64,000 bases of DNA from Thiomicrorhabdus xiamenensis (GCF_013282625.1 NZ_CP054020.1:558001-622000), one strand, 5' to 3'. Counted from the stretch's first letter, positions 40,207 through 49,959 are shown. Made by a program: numbers and translations. Notes: generated by a model from the letters alone, not told the origin.

Positions 40207-41505
40207 TCAGCTGTTCCACAGATCCATGGTAATGCTCTTGTACCAGCCGTGGGCGTAGTTGGCTTCGTTTTTACGGAAGCTGGCATCCGCTCCTGTTGGG
40301 CTGACGCCGCCAGCACCTTTGACCGGAACAATGCTGCCGTCAACCAGCTGGTATACAGCAGCAACCGAAATACCGTAGTCGGCACCGACCAGACTGTAAC
40401 AGGTGTTAACGTTCTTCGCGGTCGGAATGGTGTAGCCGTTCAATTTAGCGACAATCGATGCAGCACACATCTTACCTTGGCTTGCCGCAGAGTGCCCGGA
40501 TTTAGGCATTTTGCCGGCAATCGAAGAGTCGCCCACAACATGAATGTCAGGGTGAATAGTCGATTCGAAAGTCTGCTGGTCAACTGGACACCAGCCGGCA
40601 TCGTTGGTCAAACCGGCAGCAAATGCGATATTTCCGGCTTTTTGCGGCGGGATAATGTTCAGTACGTCAGCTTTGTATTGACCGAAATCAGTATACACTG
40701 TCTTGGTTTTAGCATCGATGTGCGAGACTTTCCCGCCGGCAGATGCGCTGATCCACTGAATCATATCGCCATAGAGTGCTTTCCAACCTTCCTGGAAAAG
40801 CCCTTGTTTAGAGAACTTGTCCTTGGCATCAAGAATGATGATTTTTGCGGTTGGGTTATTGCGCTTGAAGTAGTCGGCAATCATCGATACACGTTCGTAC
40901 GGTCCTGGAGGACAACGGAATGGGTTGCCGGGAGGGCACATAATAAAAGTACCGCCCTGAGGCATTTCACGAATCTGTTTATAAAGAATTTCGGTTTGCG
41001 GACCGGCTTTGTATGCGTGCGGAATTTGCTCAATGACATCTTCCGAATACCCTTCGATCGCATCGTACTTAAATTCAATCCCCGGTGATACCACCAGTTT
41101 GTCGTAATCCAAAACGCGTCCGTCATTCAATGTGACCTGTTTGGCAGCCGGGCTGACCATAGAGACGGTTGAATGGATAATATTGACGCCGTGTTTATCA
41201 CGCAGCGAATCGTAGGAATGAGTGATGGTTTTAGCGTCTACCAAACCGGCCAGATACCAGTTCGAACCAGGACAGGTCATGTAGCTTTTCTTAGGCTCAA
41301 TCAAAGTGACATCGACAGTGTTGTCAAATCGTTTGAGATATTTGGCTACCGAAGCACCACCGAAACCACCACCGATTACTACGACGCGTGCCGCATCCGA
41401 TGAACCTTTTGTTCCGTTTAAAGAACAGCCAGGAAGAGTTGCCATTAGTGATCCACCGAAACCGGTGGCCGCCATCGCTTTAATTAAAGATCTACGTTTT
41501 AACAT
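40207..41505 (-). CDS. fccB: flavocytochrome c sulfide dehydrogenase, flavoprotein subunit
   Basis: A 432-residue periplasmic flavoprotein that oxidises sulfide and passes electrons to cytochrome FccA. Twin-arginine signal 'KRRSLIKAMAATGFGG' at the N-terminus. The FAD-binding Rossmann motif is 'RVVVIGGGFGGASVAKYL'. The Cys in 'SYMTCPGSN' aligns with the residue that links FAD covalently in the Allochromatium protein. The redox-active cysteines are in 'PFRCPPGPYER' and 'NVNTCYSLVG'. The conserved 'AGLTNDAGWCPVD' is also present. A Cys in 'LPGCSL' at the signal end could hint at a Tat lipoprotein, but the Pro at -2 makes this uncertain. It lies 22 bp after the cytochrome gene, so they form an operon. 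Confidence 0.95.
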   Translation of the reverse strand: MLKRRSLIKAMAATGFGGSLMATLPGCSLNGTKGSSDAARVVVIGGGFGGASVAKYLKRFDNTVDVTLIEPKKSYMTCPGSNWYLAGLVDAKTITHSYDSLRDKHGVNIIHSTVSMVSPAAKQVTLNDGRVLDYDKLVVSPGIEFKYDAIEGYSEDVIEQIPHAYKAGPQTEILYKQIREMPQGGTFIMCPPGNPFRCPPGPYERVSMIADYFKRNNPTAKIIILDAKDKFSKQGLFQEGWKALYGDMIQWISASAGGKVSHIDAKTKTVYTDFGQYKADVLNIIPPQKAGNIAFAAGLTNDAGWCPVDQQTFESTIHPDIHVVGDSSIAGKMPKSGHSAASQGKMCAASIVAKLNGYTIPTAKNVNTCYSLVGADYGISVAAVYQLVDGSIVPVKGAGGVSPTGADASFRKNEANYAHGWYKSITMDLWNS

Positions 41506-41527
41506 GCTTGAAGCTCCACTCGTTTAG

Positions 41528-41848
41528 TTAGGGTTTTAGGCTGCCAAGATATTTGGCAATGGCACGAATTTCGTCATCACTGTAACCCAGTGCGTGACGT
41601 CCCATAACAGTTGAGGCGCGTTTACCTGATTTCATGTCCAGCAATTGCTGAACCATCACTTTTTCAGGGTAGCCAGCCAAAGGAGGAATGGAGCCACCGG
41701 AGGCTTTACCCTCTGCGCCGTGGCACTGAAAGCATGTCGTTGCTGAAAGTTCTGCGTTGGAGATCTCCCCGGCTTGAGCTGCCGACGAAAGGGGGGCGAT
41801 CGCAGCTATCGCCATAATTTTCGCCAGACGTGATAGTGTTTTTTGCAT
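41528..41848 (-). CDS. fccA: flavocytochrome c cytochrome subunit (monohaem)
   Basis: A 106-residue exported c-type cytochrome. Signal peptide ending near 'SSAAQAGE', haem-binding 'TTCFQCHGAEG', and a likely distal Met ligand in 'RASTVMGRHA'. The small single-haem form corresponds to the FccA of Thiomicrospira-like bacteria and not to the two-haem Allochromatium subunit. It takes electrons from FccB. ATG is chosen with 'AGAGG' six bases upstream; a TTG two codons earlier is possible. First gene of the fccAB pair on the minus strand. Confidence 0.92.
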   Translation of the reverse strand: MQKTLSRLAKIMAIAAIAPLSSAAQAGEISNAELSATTCFQCHGAEGKASGGSIPPLAGYPEKVMVQQLLDMKSGKRASTVMGRHALGYSDDEIRAIAKYLGSLKP

Positions 41849-42282
41849 AAACAACCTCTATTGAGTAGTTTTATTTTTTTATATAGGTTAAACAGCTTAG
41901 TAAATTTCTTTAACTGTTAACCAACAGCTATTCTCCAAGGAATGTGTTTTATTTCTAATAAATTCTGTGTTGCTATGATAAGTAATTTTTATTATTAAGG
42001 TTGTTTACTGAGGCCTTGAAACACAAAGTAAAAAATAACTGCTAAATAGGGTATTAAAGTACTGTTATTTTGCCGTATTAATTCAATTTGGTGAAGTATG
42101 AGTGGATTTTGTTTGTTTTTGGCTTATCTGGCAATAAAAACAATATATTTAATGAAATGGTAATGTATTTAAAAAAACACGGTTTTCGAGGGGGGAGGAG
42201 GTTCCGGCCGTTGCAGAAAACGGTGCTTCCGGTGAAGGCATGCGAGTAAAGTGATTAACCGGATGGTTTTCTCGATAGAAAA
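41849..42282. other. intergenic region upstream of fccA
   Basis: About 434 bp, AT-rich up to about 42180 and then GC-rich with a G-run ('GAGGGGGGAGGAGG'). It must hold the fccAB promoter on the minus strand, but no convincing -35/-10 pair was found. 'AGCTGTTGGTTAACAG' read on the minus strand gives a small inverted repeat near 41915-41930 that could be a regulator site. No gene supported. Confidence 0.4.
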
Positions 42283-42570
42283 TTACACCACTGGTTGCGG
42301 AGGTTCCGACGAGTTTTTCTTCGGCAGTTCGAGAATCTTCTTATAGGCTTTACGACAGGCTTTACGGACTTTCTCCTCTATTTTGATGCGTTCTTTAGGC
42401 GTCAGGAAGAATGACATGTCGATGTCGTAGCGGATGTAGCGCGGTGGAATCAAATTGAGTGCAATGCAGGCCATATCGGCAAGCAGTTCGTCCTCAAGTT
42501 GTTCGGAGTAATGGGCTTGGACTTCTTCGATTACGAGACGTTCATAGTAGTTGTGAATACTGTCCATCAT
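42283..42570 (-). CDS. ComFB-family (late competence development) protein
   Basis: About 96 residues. The stretch 'SIHNYYERLVIEEVQAHY' and then 'ADMACIALNLIPPRYIRYDI' is the signature of the ComFB family. In cyanobacteria ComFB-type proteins bind cyclic dinucleotides; the role in proteobacteria is not established. The start at ATG 42570 is preferred because 'GGAG' lies eight bases upstream. The longer frame to 42630 would begin inside the purD terminator and has no ribosome binding site. No competence genes are adjacent. Confidence 0.8.
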   Translation of the reverse strand: MMDSIHNYYERLVIEEVQAHYSEQLEDELLADMACIALNLIPPRYIRYDIDMSFFLTPKERIKIEEKVRKACRKAYKKILELPKKNSSEPPQPVV

Positions 42571-42630
42571 GCCATTGGCTCCATAAGTTTCTGCAAATTG
42601 ATGAGTCAACTTTACCGGTTTTAGGCACAT

Positions 42631-42668
42631 AAAAAAAGCGCGAAATCAGGGAAATTGATTGCGCGCTT
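42631..42668 (-). terminator. intrinsic terminator after purD
   Basis: On the minus strand 'AAGCGCG' and 'AATCA' pair with 'TGATT' and 'CGCGCTT' (one bulge), followed by a run of seven Ts. It ends the purine block. Confidence 0.85.
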
Positions 42669-42712
42669 AAGTAATATCAAGTTATTAACGCCGTCTTGAA
42701 TTCGGCAGGCTT

Positions 42713-44002
42713 TTATTCCGCTTCGCGACTGACGGCGCGATGCCCGATATCGGTACGGAAATACGCCTTGTCCCAGCTGATTTTCGCCACGCCTTCATAG
42801 GCGCGTTTCTGAGCAGCGGTGACATTTTCGCCCAATGCCGTCACGCAAAGAACTCGTCCTCCAGCAGTAACGGTTTCGCCGTTTTCGTTGGTTGATGTAC
42901 CCGCATGGAAGACTTTTAGATCTGCGGCATTGGCTTCGTCAATACCGGTAATGACATCGCCTTTAGGGTAGTCGTCAGGGTAGCCGCCGGCAGCCATAAC
43001 AACGCCAAGCGCAGCGCGGGAATCCCATTGAGCGGTTGCTTGATCCAGTTTGCCTTCCAGAGCGTCCAGACAGTGCTGAACCAGATCCGATTGCAAACGC
43101 ATCATAATCGGTTGCGTTTCCGGATCACCGAAACGACAGTTGAACTCCAGTACTTTCGGGGCACCATTTGCGTCGATCATCAAACCGGCATACAGGAAAC
43201 CGGTGTAAGGTAGACCGTCTTTCGCCATCCCTTCAATAGTCGGCATGATTACTTCTGCCATGGCACGATCATGAATTTCGCGTGTGACTACCGGTGCAGG
43301 AGTATAGGCGCCCATACCGCCGGTATTTGGACCGGTGTCACCGTTATCGCGTGCTTTATGGTCTTGCGACGTTGCCATTGGCAGAACATTCACGCCGTCC
43401 GCCATAACGATAAAGCTCGCTTCTTCACCGACTAGGAACTCTTCGACAACGACACGTGCACCGGCGTCACCGAATTTGTTACCTTCGAGCATGTCTTCTA
43501 CGGCTGCAATTGCTTCTTCAACCGTGTCAGCAAGGATAACGCCTTTACCAGCCGCTAGACCATCTGCCTTGATAACAATCGGCGCACCCATTTTGTTGAT
43601 GTACTCAACTGCCGGCGGAATTTCAGTGAAAACCTGATACGCTGCCGTCGGGATATTGTGCTTGGCAAGGAAGTCTTTCGAGAAAGCTTTTGAACCTTCC
43701 AATTGTGCAGCGCCTTTGGTTGGGCCGAAACATTTCAGACCTGCCGCTTGGAAAGCGTCAACCACTCCTAAAACCAGCGGAACTTCAGGGCCGACAATCG
43801 CTAGACCGATATCGTTTTCCTGTGCAAATTTTACCAGGCCGTCAAGGTCTTCTACCTTGATATCGACATTCGTCAGATTTGGCTCAAGCGCCGTTCCCGT
43901 GTTGCCTGGAGCAACAAAAACTTTCTCTGCCATAGGCGACTGCGCCGCTTTCCACGCCAAAGCGTGCTCACGACCACCAGAACCGATTACTAAAATATTC
44001 AT
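42713..44002 (-). CDS. purD: phosphoribosylamine-glycine ligase
   Basis: A 429-residue ATP-grasp enzyme forming GAR in purine synthesis. N-terminal 'MNILVIGSGGREHALAWKAA', the ATP-grasp core 'APIVIKADGLAAGKGVILAD', and the Mg-binding 'VLEFNCRFGDPETQ'. The length matches E. coli (429). It follows purH on the same strand with a 217-bp gap that contains the second structured element, so expression could be separable from purH. Confidence 0.97.
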   Translation of the reverse strand: MNILVIGSGGREHALAWKAAQSPMAEKVFVAPGNTGTALEPNLTNVDIKVEDLDGLVKFAQENDIGLAIVGPEVPLVLGVVDAFQAAGLKCFGPTKGAAQLEGSKAFSKDFLAKHNIPTAAYQVFTEIPPAVEYINKMGAPIVIKADGLAAGKGVILADTVEEAIAAVEDMLEGNKFGDAGARVVVEEFLVGEEASFIVMADGVNVLPMATSQDHKARDNGDTGPNTGGMGAYTPAPVVTREIHDRAMAEVIMPTIEGMAKDGLPYTGFLYAGLMIDANGAPKVLEFNCRFGDPETQPIMMRLQSDLVQHCLDALEGKLDQATAQWDSRAALGVVMAAGGYPDDYPKGDVITGIDEANAADLKVFHAGTSTNENGETVTAGGRVLCVTALGENVTAAQKRAYEGVAKISWDKAYFRTDIGHRAVSREAE

Positions 44003-44090
44003 AATTTATCCTTCAGGGATAACTCTTAATTCCTTCGAGAAGATATTTAAGAGCATTATTATTCATTAATTCCAAACTAATTCAGATGAA

Positions 44091-44209
44091 GGAAGGGGCG
44101 TTTTGCTTGAGGTCATGGCAATTAAAAAAAACCGAAGCGTAGTGTGCTTATTGCACATGAGCATCGGAAGTTTTGAGTTAACGCAGAGATCAAGTAAGCA
44201 AGCCTTTCC
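44091..44209 (-). ncRNA. structured intergenic element between purH and purD (copy 2)
   Basis: About 119 nt starting about 10 bp after the purH stop. The core hairpin has arms 'CCGAAGC' (44132-44138) and 'GCATCGG' (44161-44167), pairing 6 of 7. The apical stem is 'TGTGC' / 'GCACA' (44143-44147, 44153-44157) with a 5-nt loop and an internal loop 'GTAG' opposite 'TGA'. Outer pairs 'CTTGA' (44106-44110) and 'TCAAG' (44190-44194) and a basal 'GGAAGG' / 'CCTTTCC' close it. In purH-sense orientation it shares with the rlmH element the blocks 'AAAGGCTT', 'ATCT.TG.GTT', 'TCATGTRC' and 'ACACTWCGCTT', in the same order. That makes common origin likely. Confidence 0.6.
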
Positions 44210-44219
44210 TATAAGTCAG

Positions 44220-45782
44220 TTAGTGTTTGAAGTGACGCATCCCGGTAAACACCATCGCGATGCCGTGCTCGTCGGCAGCGTCGATAACTTCCTGATCACG
44301 CATAGATCCGCCCGGGTGGATTACCGCTGTAATTCCTGCTGCAGCCGCTGCATCAATACCGTCGCGGAACGGGAAGAAGGCGTCAGAGGCCATGACCGAA
44401 CCAGGTACTTCAAGCCCTTCATCGGCGGCCTTAATGCCGGCAATTTTCGCAGAGTAGACACGGCTCATTTGTCCCGCGCCAACGCCGATGGTCATGCCGT
44501 CTTTGACATATACGATCGCATTGGATTTAACGAATTTTGCCACCTTCCATGCGAACATCAAATCCTGCATCTCTTTGTCGGTTGGAGTGCGTTTAGTAAC
44601 CACTTTCAGGTCTTCCTGAGCAACAGCGCCCAAGTCGCGATCTTGAACCAGTAGACCGCCGGTCACACGTTTGTAGTCGTAAGCCGCTTGCTGGCCGGTG
44701 AATTCACCGCATTCAAGCAGGCGAACATTCTGCTTGGCCGCAACCGCCGCCTTGGCTTCCTCGGAGACCTTAGGCGCGATAATCACTTCAACGAACTGGC
44801 GGTCAACGATAGCCTGAGCCGTTTCGCCGTCCAATTCGGTGTTGAAGGCGATAATGCCGCCGAAGGCTGAAGTCGGGTCGGTTTTATAGGCTCGGTCGTA
44901 AGCGTCGAATTGTGTTGCGCCGATGGACACGCCACAAGGGTTGGCGTGTTTAACGATCACACAAGCCGTTTCTTCAAAGGTTTTTACCAGTTCAAGCGCC
45001 GCGTCGGTGTCAGCAATATTGTTGAAAGACAGCTCTTTACCCTGAATCTGGGTTGCGGTTGAGATAGACGCTTCGCTGGCATTACGTTCGGTATAGAAAG
45101 CCGCTGCCTGGTGTGGGTTTTCCCCATAGCGCATGGACTGCTTTTTAACGAACTGAGTATTGTAGGTACGCGGGAAGGTGTCACCTTCTTCAGTATTGAA
45201 CATTTTACCGAAGTAGTTCGAGATCGCGCCGTCGTAACGGGCAGTCTGTTCAAAGGTTTTAATCGCCAGATCAAAACGGGTCGCGTGGGATAGCTGACCA
45301 TTATTTGCCTGCATCTCTCCAAGAATACGCGAGTAGTCAGTCGGATCGGTTACTACGGCTACGTCGTTGTGGTTCTTTGCCGCAGAGCGCAGCATGGTTG
45401 GTCCGCCGATGTCGATGTTCTCGATCGCGTCTTCAAGAGCACAATCTTCTTTGGCAACCGTCGCTTCAAATGGGTACAGGTTAACCACTACCATGTCGAT
45501 CGGGTCGATACCGTGCTCTTGCATGATCGCGTCGTCGGTGCCGCGGCGTCCCAAAAGTCCGCCGTGGATTTTCGGGTGTAGCGTTTTAACGCGGCCGTCC
45601 ATCATTTCAGGGAATCCGGTGTATTCAGATACTTCTGTGACCGGAAGACCGGCTTCAGACAATACTTTGTAAGTCCCTCCGGTTGAAAGAATGGCTACGC
45701 CCATCTCGTTGAGCGACTGGGCAAACTCTAAAATGCCGTTTTTGTCTGACACGCTGATTAAAGCACGACGAACTGGTTTCAT
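44220..45782 (-). CDS. purH: bifunctional AICAR transformylase / IMP cyclohydrolase
   Basis: A 520-residue enzyme for the last two steps to IMP. N-terminal cyclohydrolase (MGS-like) domain '[18 protein letters not shown]', then the transformylase domain with '[11 protein letters not shown]' (catalytic Lys-His) and the C-terminal '[18 protein letters not shown]'. The start is the ATG preceded by 'GGAG'; nine further in-frame residues upstream are unlikely. It follows fis by 29 bp, an arrangement frequent in this group. Confidence 0.97.
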   Translation of the reverse strand: MKPVRRALISVSDKNGILEFAQSLNEMGVAILSTGGTYKVLSEAGLPVTEVSEYTGFPEMMDGRVKTLHPKIHGGLLGRRGTDDAIMQEHGIDPIDMVVVNLYPFEATVAKEDCALEDAIENIDIGGPTMLRSAAKNHNDVAVVTDPTDYSRILGEMQANNGQLSHATRFDLAIKTFEQTARYDGAISNYFGKMFNTEEGDTFPRTYNTQFVKKQSMRYGENPHQAAAFYTERNASEASISTATQIQGKELSFNNIADTDAALELVKTFEETACVIVKHANPCGVSIGATQFDAYDRAYKTDPTSAFGGIIAFNTELDGETAQAIVDRQFVEVIIAPKVSEEAKAAVAAKQNVRLLECGEFTGQQAAYDYKRVTGGLLVQDRDLGAVAQEDLKVVTKRTPTDKEMQDLMFAWKVAKFVKSNAIVYVKDGMTIGVGAGQMSRVYSAKIAGIKAADEGLEVPGSVMASDAFFPFRDGIDAAAAAGITAVIHPGGSMRDQEVIDAADEHGIAMVFTGMRHFKH

Positions 45783-45811
45783 GGTTAATCTCCAAAATTT
45801 AGGATTCAATA

Positions 45812-46069
45812 TTAAGATTCAATTAATTTGTATTTGAGCATTTTCTTGCGCAGGGTGTTGCGGTTGATACCAAGCATCTGCGCGGACTGTGTCTGGTTGA
45901 AATCGGTTTTTTGCAACACAAATTCGATTAGCGGTTTTTCGACTTGTTGAATGACCATTTCATACAGGTCGCAGGTTGATTCTTCCTGCAGGTTATCAAA
46001 GTAGATCTCTAGGGTGCGGGTAACCTGATCGCGTAGAGAAAGTTGGCTAGTCGTTTTTATGTTCGTCAT
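45812..46069 (-). CDS. fis: Fis nucleoid-associated DNA-binding protein
   Basis: An 85-residue small DNA-bending protein. The C-terminal helix-turn-helix reads '[20 protein letters not shown]', the near-invariant Fis signature, with the Fis N-terminal dimer helices before it. It is slightly shorter than E. coli Fis (98). It lies downstream of dusB, as in E. coli. Regulation of purH/purD transcription by position in the same run is possible. Confidence 0.95.
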   Translation of the reverse strand: MTNIKTTSQLSLRDQVTRTLEIYFDNLQEESTCDLYEMVIQQVEKPLIEFVLQKTDFNQTQSAQMLGINRNTLRKKMLKYKLIES

Positions 46070-46125
46070 TTTTAGTCTTAAAGATAATTTGCTATGGTTG
46101 TTGGTATCGTCGCTTTAAGAGCGAC

Positions 46126-47115
46126 TTATTTTAGAAATTGTCCGAAAAATTGTTCAATCAGGCTCTGTTGCGCGTCGGCATCGCTTAGTTGATTGAACTG
46201 GCGGCGAAGCGCTATGCATGCAGCGGGTTCCAATAAGTCGCCAAGGTGTTGCGTATACCAGCCAATATGCTTGCGAGCGATGCGTGCGCCGTGTTCTGGG
46301 CCGTAAAGCCGGTACAGTCCTTCGAGGTGTCTCCGGATAGTCTGATGGAAATCAATGACTTCTACTGGAGCCGCTTTTCGGGCGTTTTTAAGATAATGAT
46401 TTATCTCACGAAATATCCATGGATAGCCCTGGGAAGCGCGACCGATCATGATCCCGTCAGCACCGGTGTATTCTAATACAAAACGGGCTTGCTCGGGGGT
46501 GCAAATATCGCCATTTGCAATCACGGGCAGCGAGACCGATTGCTTGACCTTTTTTATTGTGTCGTACTCGGCCTGACCTTGGAATTTATCGGCGCGGGTT
46601 CGGCCATGAATGGTAATTGCCGAGAGCCCGCATGCTTCGGCTATCTGCGCAATCTGCAGTGCATTCTTGTGCTCTTGGTCGGTGCCGGTGCGGATTTTGA
46701 CCGTGACCGGAGAAGAGACTGCCTCAACGACCGCATGAAAGATTTCGCTGACTTTATCCGGATAAGCCATAAGCGCTGAGCCTGCGGCAACACTGCAGAC
46801 CTTCTTGGCCGGGCAGCCCATATTCAGGTCGATAATCTGTGCCCCTTGGCTTTCCTGCCAGGCCGCTGCTTCTGCCAGCTCCTGTGGATCTGTACCGATA
46901 AGCTGAACCGCCCGGGGTTCCGGGTCATCCGGATTGACGTGCCGAGTCGATGATTTCTTCGATTCCCAGAGGTCTTTTTTGGACGCGACCATTTCCGCCA
47001 AAGTATAAGCCGCGCCGTTGTCTCGGCACAGCTGGCGGTAAATGGCATCGGTAACACCGGCCATCGGCGCCAGAACCAGAGGATTGTCAAATTGATAGGG
47101 GCCGATTTTCAGCAT
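46126..47115 (-). CDS. dusB: tRNA-dihydrouridine synthase B
   Basis: A 329-residue FMN enzyme reducing uridine in tRNA D-loops. TIM-barrel N-terminus 'LVLAPMAGVTDAIYRQLCRD', the catalytic Cys in 'MNMGCPAKKVCSVAAGSAL', and FMN phosphate contacts 'ADGIMIGRASQGYPWIF'. It is six bases after prmA and 56 bases before fis, the usual prmA-dusB-fis order. Confidence 0.96.
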   Translation of the reverse strand: MLKIGPYQFDNPLVLAPMAGVTDAIYRQLCRDNGAAYTLAEMVASKKDLWESKKSSTRHVNPDDPEPRAVQLIGTDPQELAEAAAWQESQGAQIIDLNMGCPAKKVCSVAAGSALMAYPDKVSEIFHAVVEAVSSPVTVKIRTGTDQEHKNALQIAQIAEACGLSAITIHGRTRADKFQGQAEYDTIKKVKQSVSLPVIANGDICTPEQARFVLEYTGADGIMIGRASQGYPWIFREINHYLKNARKAAPVEVIDFHQTIRRHLEGLYRLYGPEHGARIARKHIGWYTQHLGDLLEPAACIALRRQFNQLSDADAQQSLIEQFFGQFLK

Positions 47116-47121
47116 TGAAGT

Positions 47122-48000
47122 CTATCCGTTTTTGCGCCCGCTTAAACAGGCCCATTCGTCCAGAGTTTCCAGCTGATCAAGGTCGAACCCGAAGGTTTTA
47201 TAGTGTTCCTGAAGCTCTTGTGCCTGCGTCTGCAGTAGCCCTGAAAGCACAAGCTGGCCACCGTTCTTGACGAGGCGTTGGAATTCCTCCGCCAGCTCTT
47301 TTAACGGGCCGGATAGAATATTGGCGACCAGTAAATCAACCGGCTCGGAATCAAAATCCTTAACCAGGGCAAAGTGAATCTGCTCGTCGTTGCGCTGCGC
47401 GTTTTGTTCAGACGCCTGAATAGCCTGCGGATCGATATCGGTGCCTTTGACTGCAGCTGCCCCGAGTTTCTGTGCGGCCAGAGCCAGCACGCCGGAACCA
47501 CAGCCATAATCAATTACGGTTTTGCCCTGGGGCGGATTTTGATCCAGCCAGGTCAGGCACATAGCCGTTGTCGGATGTGTCCCGGTGCCGAAGGCCAGTC
47601 CGGGGTCCAGCATCAAGTTGACGGCGGTCGGGTCGGGTTTTTCTGACCAGCTGGGGACAATCCACAGTCTTTCGCCAAAAAGCATCGGTTTGAACTGATC
47701 CATCCATTCGCGGATCCAGTCCTTGTCCTCCAGAGCTTCGATTCTGAAATGGTGTTCAGCGACGGCCGGCAGCATGCTTTTGACCTGTTCGATAATGGCT
47801 TTGCCATTGACTTCTGCATCGAAGAGTGCGGTGACCTTGGTGTTTTGCCAGATTGGGGTGGTGCCGATTTCAGGTTCGAAAATCGGTTGATCCTCGGCAT
47901 CTTCAAAGGTTACCGAAGCGGATTCGCATTCCATGAATGCGTCTGATAAAGGCTCGGCAAGCGCTTCTTCAACCGTTACGTTGATCTGAATCCAGGCCAT
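47122..48000 (-). CDS. prmA: ribosomal protein L11 methyltransferase
   Basis: A 292-residue SAM-dependent methyltransferase trimethylating L11. N-terminal substrate-recognition domain, then 'FGTGTHPTTAMCLTWL', the SAM motif 'VIDYGCGSGVLALAAQKLGA' and 'DLLVANILSGPLKELAEEF'. The length matches the family (about 293). It heads the prmA-dusB-fis-purH-purD run on the minus strand, after the accC terminator. Confidence 0.96.
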   Translation of the reverse strand: MAWIQINVTVEEALAEPLSDAFMECESASVTFEDAEDQPIFEPEIGTTPIWQNTKVTALFDAEVNGKAIIEQVKSMLPAVAEHHFRIEALEDKDWIREWMDQFKPMLFGERLWIVPSWSEKPDPTAVNLMLDPGLAFGTGTHPTTAMCLTWLDQNPPQGKTVIDYGCGSGVLALAAQKLGAAAVKGTDIDPQAIQASEQNAQRNDEQIHFALVKDFDSEPVDLLVANILSGPLKELAEEFQRLVKNGGQLVLSGLLQTQAQELQEHYKTFGFDLDQLETLDEWACLSGRKNG

Positions 48001-48045
48001 ACTGTTCTCTCTCCAAAGTCATTTTTTCTTGGCGTTCAAAAACGC

Positions 48046-48097
48046 AAAAAACCACACGCTGTGGCGGCATAAAATAACTGCCGCTCGGCGAGTGGTT
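48046..48097 (-). terminator. branched terminator after accC
   Basis: On the minus strand an outer stem 'AACCACTCGC' / 'GCGTGTGGTT' (9 of 10 paired) encloses a second stem 'GCGGCA' / 'TGCCGC', followed by T-rich sequence. Confidence 0.75.
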
Positions 48098-48127
48098 TGG
48101 ATTGACGCGACGCGTTAGCGTCGATCG

Positions 48128-49477
48128 TTACACTAGGTGTTCGAGGCGTTCTTCCAGGTAGTGAATATTTTGTCCACCTTCCTGGAAACCACCATCGTTC
48201 ATGATCTCACGCTGCATGTGAATATTGGTATCGATCCCTTTGATGACCATTTCACTCAGAGCGCTGTCCATACGGGCAATCGCGGTGTTGCGGTCGGTAC
48301 CGTAACAGATCAGCTTGCCGATCATGGAATCATAATGCGGAGGAATCGTGTAGCCGGTATAGATGTGCGAATCCCAACGTACTCCAAGACCGCCCGGAAG
48401 GTGTAAGCGCTCGATTTTCCCCGGAGAAGGCATAAAGTTTCTCGCCGGGTTTTCCGCATTAACACGACACTCGATGGCATGGCCGTTCAGCTTGACGTCT
48501 TCCTGCTTGATGCTCAGCGGTTTGCCCATAGCGACTTCGATTTGCGCCTTGACCAGGTCGATACCGGTAACCATTTCGGTGACACAGTGTTCAACCTGAA
48601 GACGAGTATTCATTTCGATAAAGTAGAACTCGCCGTTTTCATATAGGAATTCAAAGGTTCCCGCCCCGCGGTAATTGATTTCCAGACAGGCGTTGACGCA
48701 AGCCTGACCGATTTTTGCGCGTTGTTCCGGAGTAATGCCCGGTGCAGGCGCTTCCTCGACCACTTTTTGATGGCGGCGCTGCATGGAGCAGTCACGTTCA
48801 CCCAGGTGAACGGCACTTCCCTGGCCGTCGGCAAGCACCTGGATTTCCACGTGACGCGGGTTTTCCAGGAATTTTTCCATGTAAACCTCAGGGTTGCCGA
48901 AGAAACTTCCGGCTTCCGAGCTGGTCAGCTGGATGGATTTCAACAGGTTGGCTTCAGTGTGTACCACGCGCATTCCGCGTCCGCCACCGCCACCGGCAGC
49001 TTTGATGATCACCGGATAGCCGATTTCACGGGCGATACGCAGATTTTCCGCATCGTTTTTTCCTAGCGGGCCGCCGGAACCGGGTACGGTAGGAACGCCG
49101 GATGCCTTCATGGCTTTGATGGCCGAAACCTTATCACCCATCAGACGGATGGTCTCGGCACGCGGACCAATAAACGTAAATCCGCTTTCTTCAACGCGTT
49201 CGGCAAAGTCAGCATTTTCCGATAGAAAACCGTAACCCGGGTGAATTGCTTCGGCATCGGTTACTTCCGCTGCGGCAATAAGCGCCGGAACATTAAGGTA
49301 GCTTTCCGAAGAAGGGGCCGGGCCGATACAAACGGATTCGTCCGCCAATAGTACGTGTTTCAGGTCGGCGTCCGCTTTGGAATGGACAGCTACGGTTTTA
49401 ATGCCAAGCTCCTTACAGGCACGCAAAACGCGCAGAGCAATCTCACCTCGGTTGGCAATTAGAATTTTTTCAATCAT
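48128..49477 (-). CDS. accC: acetyl-CoA carboxylase, biotin carboxylase subunit
   Basis: A 449-residue ATP-grasp enzyme carboxylating the biotin of AccB for fatty acid synthesis. N-terminal '[20 protein letters not shown]', glycine-rich ATP loop '[17 protein letters not shown]', active-site '[20 protein letters not shown]'. The length matches E. coli (449). It is co-transcribed with accB and aroQ. Confidence 0.98.
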   Translation of the reverse strand: MIEKILIANRGEIALRVLRACKELGIKTVAVHSKADADLKHVLLADESVCIGPAPSSESYLNVPALIAAAEVTDAEAIHPGYGFLSENADFAERVEESGFTFIGPRAETIRLMGDKVSAIKAMKASGVPTVPGSGGPLGKNDAENLRIAREIGYPVIIKAAGGGGGRGMRVVHTEANLLKSIQLTSSEAGSFFGNPEVYMEKFLENPRHVEIQVLADGQGSAVHLGERDCSMQRRHQKVVEEAPAPGITPEQRAKIGQACVNACLEINYRGAGTFEFLYENGEFYFIEMNTRLQVEHCVTEMVTGIDLVKAQIEVAMGKPLSIKQEDVKLNGHAIECRVNAENPARNFMPSPGKIERLHLPGGLGVRWDSHIYTGYTIPPHYDSMIGKLICYGTDRNTAIARMDSALSEMVIKGIDTNIHMQREIMNDGGFQEGGQNIHYLEERLEHLV

Positions 49478-49497
49478 TTGCAGACCTCAGGTGGCAA

Positions 49498-49959
49498 TTA
49501 TTCAATGATAAATAGTGGCTGGTCGTATTCAACCGGTTCGCCATTGACACCCATAATCTGTTTAATGGTTCCCGCTTTATCAGCTTCGATTGGGTTCATG
49601 ATTTTCATCGCTTCGATAATGCACAGAGTATCCCCGACTGCAACCGAATCGCCGACCTGTACGAATGCCGAAGCGTCCGGTGACGGTGCAGAGTAGTAAG
49701 TACCGACCATCGGCGATTTAACGGTGTGTCCGCTTACAGCAGGAGCCGCTGCTGCAGGTGCTGCTTCAACAGGAGCAGGCGCCGGTGCGGCAACAGGGGC
49801 CGGAGCAGCAGGAGCATGAGCGGCAACAGGGGCAGCGACCATAACCGGCTCTTGGCTACGGGTGATGCGAATATTGTGCTCGCCTTCATTGATTTCAATT
49901 TCTGCGATATCTGACTGTTCGACAATTTCAATCAGTTTACGAATTGAACGAATATCCAT
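49498..49959 (-). CDS. accB: biotin carboxyl carrier protein of acetyl-CoA carboxylase
   Basis: A 153-residue biotin carrier. The N-terminal helical region is followed by an Ala/Pro-rich flexible linker (about residues 40-75). The C-terminal biotinyl domain has the biotin-accepting Lys in '[14 protein letters not shown]' and the thumb region '[12 protein letters not shown]'. It is 20 bp upstream of accC. Confidence 0.97.
   Translation of the reverse strand: MDIRSIRKLIEIVEQSDIAEIEINEGEHNIRITRSQEPVMVAAPVAAHAPAAPAPVAAPAPAPVEAAPAAAAPAVSGHTVKSPMVGTYYSAPSPDASAFVQVGDSVAVGDTLCIIEAMKIMNPIEADKAGTIKQIMGVNGEPVEYDQPLFIIE

Noticed and set aside
40156-41088. 310-codon plus-strand frame opposite fccB
   Set aside because: Starts inside the clpB/fccB terminator and is antisense to a conserved flavoprotein; no protein features.
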